Below, in pieces: positions 51,252-58,475 of a stretch of 64,000 bases of DNA (its first letter is position 1; each line of letters starts with the position of its first letter). The notes below the pieces were generated by a model, which was given only the letters and a program-made list of their open reading frames with translations, did not search any database and was not told where the DNA came from. The position numbers and the translations under genes are program-made. The DNA is from Nocardioides szechwanensis. Its GTDB lineage: Bacteria; Actinomycetota; Actinomycetes; Propionibacteriales; Nocardioidaceae. The stretch is taken from contig NZ_FNIC01000002.1 in NCBI RefSeq assembly GCF_900103935.1, forward strand, positions 124,001 to 188,000. The letters are read 5' to 3'.

Positions 51252-51839
51252 TCAGGCCCCGACGACCAGGTAGCGCTCGTCGGTGATCTCGCGGCCCCAG
51301 TAGACGGCCTCGGGCAGCCGCCTCAGCTCGGCCCGCATCCCCGAACCCTCGACCAGTGCGACGGTCTCGTCCGCCGTGAGGCCGGCGCCGGTCGACCAGC
51401 TGCCCTCGATGAGGACGACCCGGCCGCCGGGCGCAAGCAGCCCGCGCCACCGGGCCAGGGCCGCGGCCGGGTCGGGCAGCGCCCAGAGGACGTGGCGGCA
51501 CAGCACCACGTCGTACGTCGCCGGCGTGAGCGGCGGCTCGGCGGCATCTGCGACCACGAAGGTCACGCCGGTCGTGCCGGTGGCCTTGGCCCGCGCGCGA
51601 CGCACCATCTCCGGGGAGAAGTCGACGCCGTCGACGACGTACCCCTCCTCGGCGAGCAGCAGCGCCAGCGTGCCGGTGCCGCAGCCGAGGTCGGCCACCC
51701 GGCCGGGAGCCTCCGGCAGCACCGACAGCAGCAGTGCGCGCCACGCCTCCCGGACGACGGGATCACGCAAGCCGTGGTCGGGCTCGTCGTCGAACGCCTC
51801 GGCCTCGGCGTCCCATGCAGCACGGCTCAGCCGGCCCAC
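51252..51839 (-). CDS. Class I SAM-dependent methyltransferase
   Basis: 195 residues: motif I RVADLGCGTGTLALLLAEEG, GVDFSPEMVRRARAKA, motif with YDVVLCRHVLWALPDP and post-motif GGRVVLIEGSW. It belongs to the Methyltransf_11/25 group acting on small molecules. GTG 51839 overlaps the end of the citrate synthase gene by 13 bases, so the two are probably co-transcribed. Substrate unknown. Confidence 0.87.
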   Translation of the reverse strand: MGRLSRAAWDAEAEAFDDEPDHGLRDPVVREAWRALLLSVLPEAPGRVADLGCGTGTLALLLAEEGYVVDGVDFSPEMVRRARAKATGTTGVTFVVADAAEPPLTPATYDVVLCRHVLWALPDPAAALARWRGLLAPGGRVVLIEGSWSTGAGLTADETVALVEGSGMRAELRRLPEAVYWGREITDERYLVVGA

Positions 51840-52930
51840 TCGTCCTTCCAGCCACGCACCTCGCTGGCCGGGCGAGGGGCCGGGCCGAAGTAGACGGCGG
51901 AGGGCCGGATCAGACGGCCGGTGCGCTTCTGCTCGAGGATGTGCGCCGACCAGCCGCCGGTGCGGGCACAGGTGAACATCGACGTGAACATGTTGGCGGG
52001 CACCTCGGCGAAGTCGAGGACGATCGCGGCCCAGAACTCCACGTTGGTCTCGAGCACCCGGTCGGGGCGGCGCTCGCGCAGCTCGGCCAGCGCGGCCTTC
52101 TCGAGCTCGTGCGCCACCTCGTAGCGCGGCGCGCCGAGCTCCTTCGCCGTACGACGCAGCACGCGGGCGCGCGGGTCCTCGGCGCGGTAGACGCGGTGGC
52201 CGAAGCCCATCAGCCGCTCGCCGGAGTCGAGCAGACCCTTGACGTACTTGGTCGCGTCGCCCATCTCCTCGACGGCCTCGATCATCGTCAGCACCCGAGC
52301 GGGCGCGCCGCCGTGCAGCGGGCCGCTCATGGCGCCGATCGCGCCGGAGAACGCGGCCGCGACGTCGGCACCGGTCGAGGTGATCACGCGGGCGGTGAAC
52401 GTCGACGCGTTCATGCCGTGCTCGGCGGCCGAGGACCAGTAGGCGTCGATCGCCTTGACGTGCTTGGGGTCGGCCTCGCCCTTCCAGCGGATCAAGAACT
52501 TCTCGGCGAGGGTGGCGCCCTGGTCGACGAGGCGCTGCGGGACGACCGGCTGGCTGAGCCCACGCGCGGACTGCGCGGCGTACGACAGCACCATCACGGC
52601 GACCCGGCTGAGGTCCTCACGGGCCTGCTCGTCGGAGATGTCGTAGGTCTGGCCGAAGCCGAACGCCGGTGCGAGCATCGCCACGGCGGCCTGCACGTCG
52701 ACGCGCACGTCACCGGTGTGGACCGCGAGGTTGTAGGGCTCGGCGGCCGGCAGGCCCGGGTCGTAGCTGCCGTCGATCAGCAGTCCCCACACGTTCTCGA
52801 ACGGGACCCGACCGACGATCTCCTCGATGTCGACACCGCGGTAGCGGAGCGCGGAGCCTTCCTTGTCGGGCTCTGCGATCTCGGTCTCGAAGGCGACGAC
52901 GCCCTCCAGCCCGTGGTGTACCTCGGTCAT
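51827..52930 (-). CDS. gltA: Citrate synthase (type I-like, short form)
   Basis: 367 residues condensing acetyl-CoA with oxaloacetate, or propionyl-CoA in methylcitrate-type relatives. Seen are LRYRGVDIEEIVGRVPFENV, the catalytic His regions AAEHGMNASTFTARV and GAMSGPLHGGAPARVL, and MGFGHRVYRAEDPRARVL. Catalytic Asp is in the later FWAAIVLDFAEVPANMFTSM region. ATG 52930 is the start; the open frame upstream overlaps the divergent pdxH promoter. Whether it prefers acetyl- or propionyl-CoA cannot be seen. Confidence 0.93.
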   Translation of the reverse strand: MTEVHHGLEGVVAFETEIAEPDKEGSALRYRGVDIEEIVGRVPFENVWGLLIDGSYDPGLPAAEPYNLAVHTGDVRVDVQAAVAMLAPAFGFGQTYDISDEQAREDLSRVAVMVLSYAAQSARGLSQPVVPQRLVDQGATLAEKFLIRWKGEADPKHVKAIDAYWSSAAEHGMNASTFTARVITSTGADVAAAFSGAIGAMSGPLHGGAPARVLTMIEAVEEMGDATKYVKGLLDSGERLMGFGHRVYRAEDPRARVLRRTAKELGAPRYEVAHELEKAALAELRERRPDRVLETNVEFWAAIVLDFAEVPANMFTSMFTCARTGGWSAHILEQKRTGRLIRPSAVYFGPAPRPASEVRGWKDEWAG

Positions 52931-52994
52931 CCGGCGACTCCTCTGTCTGACGCCCGAGGGAGTGGGCGTGCCGCAGGCATTGTGCCCCACGGCC

Positions 52995-53000
52995 TAGATT
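52995..53000 (+). promoter_or_regulatory. -10 box of a leaderless transcript (pdxH)
   Basis: TAGATT lies exactly seven bases before ATG 53008, identical in sequence and spacing to the box before the Nudix gene. Confidence 0.55.
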
Positions 53001-53007
53001 GCCGGGC

Positions 53008-53670
53008 ATGGGCGACAACACACACGACGACGCCGACCTCGCCGGCCTGCGTCAGGAGTACGCCGCCGGCGGGCTCTTCGAAGCCGACCTGGCTTCCGAC
53101 CCGATGGGGATGTTCGGGCGCTGGTTCGCCGACGCTCTCGCGGCGAACCTGCACGAACCCAACGCCATGGACCTCGCCACGGTGGGGCCGGAGGGCCGAC
53201 CGTCCGTGCGGATGGTGCTGCTCAAGGGCTACGACGACGAGGGCTTCCGGTTCTTCACCAACATCGCGTCGCGCAAGGGCCGCGACCTGGCCGGCAACCC
53301 GCACTGCGCGCTGGCGTTCCCCTGGCACCTGCTCGAGCGCCAGGTCCGGGTCGAGGGGGTCGCCGAGCTGCTGCCGCGCGACGAGGTCGAGGCCTACTTC
53401 GCCTCCCGGCCGCGCCCCTCCCAGCTCGGCGCCTGGGCGTCGCACCAGTCGCGCGCCGTGGCCGGCCGCGAGGAGCTGGACGCGGCGTACGACGAGGTGG
53501 AGCGCCGCTTCCCGGACGACGTGACGGTCCCGGTCCCGGACGAGTGGGGCGGCTACCTCGTGCGCCCCGAGGTCGTGGAGTTCTGGCAGGGACGGCGCGG
53601 GCGGCTGCACGACCGCCTCGCCTACCGGCGTGCCGACGGAGGCTGGGTCGCGGAGCGGCTGGCACCGTGA
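53008..53670 (+). CDS. pdxH: Pyridoxamine 5'-phosphate oxidase
   Basis: 220 residues. An FMN enzyme that makes pyridoxal 5'-phosphate from the pyridoxine or pyridoxamine phosphates. Landmarks are EPNAMDLATVGPEGRPSVRM, VLLKGYDDEGFRFFTN, FPWHLLERQVRVEG, ASHQSRAV and the C-terminal VVEFWQGRRGRLHDRL and RLAP. ATG 53008 is chosen since the leaderless -10 box precedes it; ATG 52999 lies inside the box. The gene is divergent from citrate synthase. Confidence 0.95.
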   Translation: MGDNTHDDADLAGLRQEYAAGGLFEADLASDPMGMFGRWFADALAANLHEPNAMDLATVGPEGRPSVRMVLLKGYDDEGFRFFTNIASRKGRDLAGNPHCALAFPWHLLERQVRVEGVAELLPRDEVEAYFASRPRPSQLGAWASHQSRAVAGREELDAAYDEVERRFPDDVTVPVPDEWGGYLVRPEVVEFWQGRRGRLHDRLAYRRADGGWVAERLAP

Positions 53671-53689
53671 TCGTGTGCGAAGGCAGCCG

Positions 53690-53742
53690 GGTCTCGACGC
53701 GCTGACACGACCTCGTGCCTCGGTCGTGTCGCTTGCTCGACC
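53690..53742. repeat. REP-like hairpin unit D
   Basis: GACACGACC and GGTCGTGTC form a perfect nine-pair stem around TCGTGCCTC, one base different from the loop TCGTTCCTC at 26290 and 26342. The flanks GGTCTCGACG and GCTCGACC repeat those of unit B. Confidence 0.8.
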
Positions 53743-53794
53743 TGGACAGCCTCGGCCGTGCGCTCGTACCTCGCGCCCAGCCGGCCTGACCAAC

Positions 53795-53823
53795 TTGTGA
53801 GTGAGTGCTCACTCACTTAGGCT
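53795..53823 (+). promoter_or_regulatory. tetR promoter with built-in operator
   Basis: TTGTGA (53795-53800) and TAGGCT (53818-53823) are 17 bases apart, and the latter ends seven bases before ATG 53831, giving a leaderless mRNA. GTGAGTGAG-TG-CTCACTCAC (53797-53816) is a perfect 20-base palindrome that covers the -35 and spacer. TetR proteins commonly bind such TGAGTGA/TCACTCA sites, so the regulator should repress itself and the exporter genes. Confidence 0.82.
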
Positions 53824-53830
53824 GACGGAC

Positions 53831-54409
53831 ATGGCCCGAGCCCGACCGATGTCCGCCGAGGAGCGACGCTCCGCGCTGACCGATGTGACCTTGCGGCTGT
53901 TGCGCGTCCACGGACGGGCGGTGACCACCCGCCAGATCGCGGAGGCGGCGAAGGTCGCCGAGGGCACGATCTTCCGGGTCTTCGACTCCAAGGACGAGCT
54001 GGTCGACGCCGCGCTCGCCCGGGCGTTCGAGCCCGGCGACGTCGTCGCGCGGATCGAGGGCATCGACCCGACCCAGCCGCTGCGCAGCCGCCTGGTCAAC
54101 CTCGTGGCGATCCTCCAACAGCGCTTCCGGGCCACCTTCGAGCTGATGCAGAAGGTCGAGCTCGTCGGCCCGCCCCACCACCTGCACGACTCCGCCGAGC
54201 ACGAGGCCTGGCGGGTGCGCCTCGAGGCGCTGCTCGCCGGCGTCGTCGGCGACGACGCCGACCAGCTCGCCGTACCCGTCGACCACTTCGTCCACGTCCT
54301 GCGCCTGCTGACCTTCGCAGGCAGTCACCAGAAGGTCGCCGACGGGCGCCTGCTCACCCCCGACCAGATCGTCGACACGGTCCTGCTCGGGCTCCGAAAG
54401 AGGGACTGA
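53831..54409 (+). CDS. TetR family transcriptional regulator
   Basis: 192 residues. The N-terminal helix-turn-helix reads RAVTTRQIAEAAKVAEGTIF then RVFDSKDELVDAAL, a clear TetR_N domain; the C-terminal ligand domain is helical and not further assignable. The ABC exporter genes follow with one-base and four-base overlaps, so it most likely represses them in the absence of an exported compound. The start ATG 53831 is fixed by the promoter geometry. Confidence 0.93.
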   Translation: MARARPMSAEERRSALTDVTLRLLRVHGRAVTTRQIAEAAKVAEGTIFRVFDSKDELVDAALARAFEPGDVVARIEGIDPTQPLRSRLVNLVAILQQRFRATFELMQKVELVGPPHHLHDSAEHEAWRVRLEALLAGVVGDDADQLAVPVDHFVHVLRLLTFAGSHQKVADGRLLTPDQIVDTVLLGLRKRD

Positions 54410-56142
54410 TGCTGCTCCGGATCTTCCGCACCTACCTGCGGCCCTACCGCACCTGGCTGGCCGTGATCGTGGTCCTCCAGTTCACGGCCACGGTCGCGAT
54501 GCTCTACCTGCCGAGCCTCAACGCCGACATCATCGACGAGGGCGTGGCGGTCGGCGACACCGACTACATCCTGCGCACCGGCGCGGTCATGCTCGGCGTC
54601 TCGCTCCTCCAGATCGCGTGCTCGGTCGTGGCGGTGTGGTTCTCCGCCCGCACGGCGATGGCGTTCGGCCGCGACCTGCGGGCCGCGGTGTTCCACCGGG
54701 TCGGGTCGTTCTCCGGGCGCGAGGTCGCCCAGTTCGGCGCCCCGTCGCTGATCACCCGCAACACCAACGACGTCCAGCAGGTGCAGATGCTGGCGCTGAT
54801 GACGTGCACGATGGCGGTGTCGGTGCCGATCATGATGGTCGGCGGCATCCTGATGGCGATGCGCGAGGACCTCGGGCTCTCCTGGCTGCTCGCGATCGTC
54901 GTACCCGCACTCTTCCTCGCCGTCGGCGTCGTGGTCTCCCAGATGGTGCCGAGCTTCCGGCTGGTCCAGGAGCGCATCGACGGCGTCAACCGGGTGCTGC
55001 GCGAGCAGATCACCGGCATCCGGGTGGTGCGCGCGTTCGTGCGCGAGCCCTACGAGGCCCGCCGGTTCGCGAAGGCCAACGACGACCTCACCGAGGTCTC
55101 CGTGCGGGCGGGGCGCTGGATGGCCACCATGTTCCCGCTGGTGATGCTGGTCGTGAACGTCTCCAGCGTCGCGGTCATCTGGTACGGCGGCCAGCGCGTC
55201 GACGCCGGCCAGATGCAGGTCGGTGCCCTGACGGCGTTCCTGAGCTACCTGATGCAGATCCTGATGTCGGTGATGATGGGCACGTTCATGCTGATGATGA
55301 TCCCGCGCTCCTCGGTGTGCGCCGACCGGATCGCCGAGGTGCTCGACACCGACTCCTCCGTCGTACCTCCCGCCGAGCCGGTCCGTGAGGTCACCGGCCG
55401 CGGTCACCTGGAGCTCGACGGCGTCGGCTTCACCTACCCCGGTGCCGAGCAGCCGGTGCTGTCCGACATCAGCTTCAGCGCGGGGGCCGGCCAGACGGTC
55501 GCGGTGATCGGCTCGACCGGCGCCGGCAAGACGACCCTGCTCAACCTCGTGCCGCGGCTCTTCGACGCGACCTCCGGCGAGGTGCGCGTCGACGGCGTCG
55601 GGGTCCGCGACCTCGACCCCGAGCTGCTCTGGCCCCGGATCGGGCTGGTGCCCCAGCGGGCCTTCCTCTTCACCGGGACCATCGCGACCAACCTGCGCCA
55701 CGGCGACCCGGACGCCACCGACGACGACCTGTGGCGCGCGCTCGAGATCGCGCAGGCGCGCGACTTCGTGGAGGCGATGCCCGAGGGCCTCGACGCCCCG
55801 ATCGTGCAGGGCGGCACCAACGTGTCCGGCGGCCAGCGCCAGCGGCTCGCGATCGCCCGCGCGCTCGTACGGCGCCCCGAGATCTACCTGTTCGACGACG
55901 CGTTCTCGGCCCTCGACCTCGCCACCGACGCCCGGCTGCGCGCGGCGCTGCGGCCGGTCACCCGCGACGCCACCGTGGTGATCGTCGCCCAGCGGGTCTC
56001 GACCATCCGCGACGCCGACCTGATCCTCGTGCTCGAGGACGGGCGGGTCGTCGGCCGCGGCACCCACACCGAGCTGCTCGCCGACAACCCGACGTACCAG
56101 GAGATCGTCGCGTCCCAGCTGAGCGCGGAGGAGGCAGCATGA
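54409..56142 (+). CDS. ABC exporter half-transporter with degenerate ATP site
   Basis: 577 residues: six membrane helices (first YRTWLAVIVVLQFTATVAML) followed by an ATPase domain. Walker A is GSTGAGKTT, signature NVSGGQRQRLAIARAL, Walker B IYLFDDAFSALD. The residue after the Walker B Asp, normally the catalytic Glu, is Asp, as in the non-hydrolysing half of heterodimeric exporters such as TM287/288 and BmrCD. It should pair with the next gene product. ATG 54409 overlaps the tetR stop by one base. Substrate unknown; a drug or lipid is likely. Confidence 0.92.
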   Translation: MLLRIFRTYLRPYRTWLAVIVVLQFTATVAMLYLPSLNADIIDEGVAVGDTDYILRTGAVMLGVSLLQIACSVVAVWFSARTAMAFGRDLRAAVFHRVGSFSGREVAQFGAPSLITRNTNDVQQVQMLALMTCTMAVSVPIMMVGGILMAMREDLGLSWLLAIVVPALFLAVGVVVSQMVPSFRLVQERIDGVNRVLREQITGIRVVRAFVREPYEARRFAKANDDLTEVSVRAGRWMATMFPLVMLVVNVSSVAVIWYGGQRVDAGQMQVGALTAFLSYLMQILMSVMMGTFMLMMIPRSSVCADRIAEVLDTDSSVVPPAEPVREVTGRGHLELDGVGFTYPGAEQPVLSDISFSAGAGQTVAVIGSTGAGKTTLLNLVPRLFDATSGEVRVDGVGVRDLDPELLWPRIGLVPQRAFLFTGTIATNLRHGDPDATDDDLWRALEIAQARDFVEAMPEGLDAPIVQGGTNVSGGQRQRLAIARALVRRPEIYLFDDAFSALDLATDARLRAALRPVTRDATVVIVAQRVSTIRDADLILVLEDGRVVGRGTHTELLADNPTYQEIVASQLSAEEAA

Positions 56143-58022
56143 GCACCGAGACACCCGCGCAGCCCAAGCCCGCCGGGACGATGAAGGAGACCGAGCGGAT
56201 CGAGGCGCCCATCGGTGGCCCGGGTCGCGGCCCGATGCACGGCGGCATGGTCGGGCAGAAGGCGATGACCTTCGGACCGTCCGCCAAGCGGCTGGTCGCG
56301 CAGATGTCGCCCGAGCGCGCCAAGGCGATCGCGGTCGTCCTGCTCGCGGTCGTCAGCGTCAGCCTGATGGCGCTCGGACCGCGGCTGCTCGGGCACGCCA
56401 CCGACCTGATCTTCGACGGCTACCTCGCGCAGCGCCCGATCGACCTCGACGGCGTGCGCGACGTGCTCGTCGGCGTACTCGCCATCTATGCCGGCGCGTC
56501 CGTGCTCGGCTGGCTCCAGGGCTACCTGCTCAACGACGTCGTGCAGAGCACCGTGCGCCGGATGCGCTCCGACGTCGAGGACAAGGTCAATGTGCTGCCG
56601 CTGGAGTACTTCGACCGGCAGCCGCGCGGCGAGCTGCTCAGCCGGGTCACCAACGACATCGACAACATCAGCCAGACCCTGCAGCAGACGATGAGCCAGC
56701 TGCTCACCTCGTTGCTCACGGTGCTGGCCGTGCTGTCGATGATGTTCTGGATCTCGCCGACGCTGGCGCTGATCGCCCTGGTGTCGGTGCCGGTCTCGAT
56801 GTACGCGACGGCCAAGATCATGAAGCGCTCGCAGGGGCAGTTCATCGCCCAGTGGCGCCGTACGGGCAAGCTCAACGCCCACATCGAGGAGACCTTCTCG
56901 GGGCACGCGCTGGTCACCGTCTTCGGCCGCCAGCGTGAGGTGGAGACCGCCTTCGCCGAGCAGAACGACGAGCTCTACGAGGCGTCGTTCCGGGCGCAGT
57001 TCGTGAGCGGGCTGATCATGCCGCTGATGATGTTCGTCGGGAACCTCAACTACGTCGTGATCGCCGTCGTCGGTGGTGTCCGCGTCGCCAACGGCTCGCT
57101 CTCGCTGGGCGAGGTGCAGGCGTTCATCCAGTACACGCGGCAGTTCACGCAGCCGCTCACCACCGTGGCCTCGATGATGAACCTCCTCCAGTCCGGGGTC
57201 GCCTCAGCAGAGCGGGTCTTCGAGCTGCTCGACGCCGGCGAGCAGGTGCCTGACCGGGCGGCCACCGGTGAGCCGGTCGCCAGCCGCGGGGAGGTCGCGT
57301 TCGAGGACGTCGCCTTCTCGTACGACGTGGAGTCGCCGCTGATCTCCGACCTCTCGCTGGTCGCCCGGCCGGGCCAGACCGTGGCCATCGTCGGCCCGAC
57401 CGGTGCCGGCAAGACCACGCTGGTCAACCTGGTGATGCGCTTCTACGAGCTCGACGCCGGACGGATCACGCTCGACGGGGTCGACATCACCGAGATGCCG
57501 CGCGCCGCGCTGCGCGGGCGGATCGGGATGGTGCTCCAGGACACGTGGCTCTTCGAGGGCACCATCCGCGACAACATCGCCTACGGCCGGCCCGACGCCA
57601 CCGAGGACGAGATCCTGGAGGCCGCGCGCGCGACGTTCGTCGACCGGTTCGTCCACTCGCTGCCCGACGGCTACGACACCCTGGTCGACGAGGACGGCGG
57701 CAACCTGTCGGCAGGGGAGCGCCAGCTGGTCACCATCGCCCGGGCCTTCCTGTCCGACCCGGCGCTGCTGATCCTCGACGAGGCGACCTCGTCGGTCGAC
57801 ACCCGTACCGAGCTGCTGCTCCAGCACGCGATGGCCGCGCTGCGCAGCGACCGGACGTCGTTCGTGATCGCCCACCGCCTCTCCACGATCCGCGACGCCG
57901 ACCTGATCCTGGTCATGGAGGCGGGGCAGATCGTCGAGCAGGGAACCCACGACCAGCTGCTCGCCACCGACGGTGCCTACAGCCGGCTCTACCGTTCCCA
58001 GTTCGCCGCTGCCCTCGCCTGA
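56139..58022 (+). CDS. ABC exporter half-transporter with catalytic ATP site
   Basis: 627 residues. A Gly/Pro-rich N-terminal extension of about 50 residues (PIGGPGRGPMHGGMVG) precedes six membrane helices and the ATPase domain: Walker A GPTGAGKTT, signature NLSAGERQLVTIARAF (LSAGE instead of LSGGQ), Walker B LLILDEATSSVD with the catalytic Glu, switch His in VIAHRLSTI. An altered signature here and an altered Walker B in the partner belong to the same composite site, the usual asymmetry of heterodimers. The start overlaps the partner's stop by four bases. Confidence 0.93.
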   Translation: MSTETPAQPKPAGTMKETERIEAPIGGPGRGPMHGGMVGQKAMTFGPSAKRLVAQMSPERAKAIAVVLLAVVSVSLMALGPRLLGHATDLIFDGYLAQRPIDLDGVRDVLVGVLAIYAGASVLGWLQGYLLNDVVQSTVRRMRSDVEDKVNVLPLEYFDRQPRGELLSRVTNDIDNISQTLQQTMSQLLTSLLTVLAVLSMMFWISPTLALIALVSVPVSMYATAKIMKRSQGQFIAQWRRTGKLNAHIEETFSGHALVTVFGRQREVETAFAEQNDELYEASFRAQFVSGLIMPLMMFVGNLNYVVIAVVGGVRVANGSLSLGEVQAFIQYTRQFTQPLTTVASMMNLLQSGVASAERVFELLDAGEQVPDRAATGEPVASRGEVAFEDVAFSYDVESPLISDLSLVARPGQTVAIVGPTGAGKTTLVNLVMRFYELDAGRITLDGVDITEMPRAALRGRIGMVLQDTWLFEGTIRDNIAYGRPDATEDEILEAARATFVDRFVHSLPDGYDTLVDEDGGNLSAGERQLVTIARAFLSDPALLILDEATSSVDTRTELLLQHAMAALRSDRTSFVIAHRLSTIRDADLILVMEAGQIVEQGTHDQLLATDGAYSRLYRSQFAAALA

Positions 58023-58054
58023 TCGCGGGGTGGTGGGGCGGGAGAAATAACCCC

Positions 58055-58083
58055 TTGTCCGGGCCCGTGGGTCGACCTACGGT
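58055..58083 (+). promoter_or_regulatory. Promoter of the leader-peptide RNA
   Basis: TTGTCC (58055-58060) and TACGGT (58078-58083) are spaced by 17 bases. Transcription would start near 58090, just before the strong Shine-Dalgarno sequence. Confidence 0.6.
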
Positions 58084-58115
58084 TGTCGCACACGGGAAAG
58101 GAGGTGGTCCGAAGA

Positions 58116-58154
58116 ATGAATTCTTTGAGGACGCGTGAGGTGGCTGCCCGCTAG
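58116..58154 (+). CDS. 12-codon leader peptide MNSLRTREVAAR
   Basis: ATG 58116 to TAG 58154. The ribosome-binding site AAAGGAGGTGGTC (58097-58109) matches 12 of 13 bases of the ideal complement of the 16S 3' end, far stronger than any other in the window. Arg5-Thr6-Arg7 is an Arg-X-Arg motif of the kind at which macrolide-bound ribosomes stall. Downstream is a chain of alternative hairpins and then an MFS efflux gene. I infer a regulatory leader peptide, not a functional protein. Confidence 0.62.
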   Translation: MNSLRTREVAAR

Positions 58155-58291
58155 CAGCCCAGCATCATGTCGGGTGGAAGCGCCCGACAGGCTGCTGACG
58201 AATTCCTAGCAGCTACCCGACCCGCAGGTGATCCGGGATCACGTCCCCCGGAGCGGTCTCCTCCCGGAGGCCACGCCTGCGGGTCGCTGCT
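58142..58291 (+). promoter_or_regulatory. Putative attenuator with alternative hairpins
   Basis: Five segments can pair in turn: 1 GGCTGC (58142-58147), 2 GCAGCC (58154-58159), 3 GGCTGCT (58190-58196), 4 AGCAGC (58208-58213), 5 CTGCT (58287-58291). Pairings 1:2, 2:3, 3:4 and 4:5 exclude their neighbours. TGTCGGG/CCCGACA (58168-58189) forms an independent stem between 2 and 3, and CGACCCGCAGG/CCTGCGGGTCG (58218-58286) is an 11-pair terminator-like stem beside 4:5. Segment 1 lies in the leader codons and segment 2 at its stop. The 453 bases between the ABC and MFS genes hold this RNA, the 81-bp repeat and two promoters. Confidence 0.55.
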
Positions 58292-58307
58292 ATTTCCGAC
58301 CACTCCA

Positions 58308-58388
58308 TGAGTCGTCTCGCCGGGATAGTCCCCAACTCCAGAGCCCATGAGAGACCTCTTAGTAGCCCTGGTGTTAGGGACTATCCCG
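58308..58388. repeat. 81-bp palindromic repeat, copy 2 (inverted)
   Basis: Flank TGAGTCGTCTCG (58308-58319) and the palindrome from CGGGATAGTCCC (58321) to GGGACTATCCCG (58388). It is the reverse-oriented homologue of 48846-48926. Here it lies between the attenuator and the MFS promoter, not between convergent genes. No target-site duplication is evident. Confidence 0.85.
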
Positions 58389-58422
58389 AGAACGCGGCCG
58401 CGAGTATCTCGGGACACAGCGG

Positions 58423-58451
58423 TTGCCAGGGACCTCCCCCGGGAATATGGT
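58423..58451 (+). promoter_or_regulatory. Promoter of the MFS-MarR operon
   Basis: TTGCCA (58423-58428) and TATGGT (58446-58451) with a 17-base spacer form the best-matching sigma-70-type promoter seen in the window. The predicted leader is about 18 bases and lacks a Shine-Dalgarno sequence. Confidence 0.7.
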
Positions 58452-58475
58452 TGCCCTCGTCAACCTTCTACCGGT

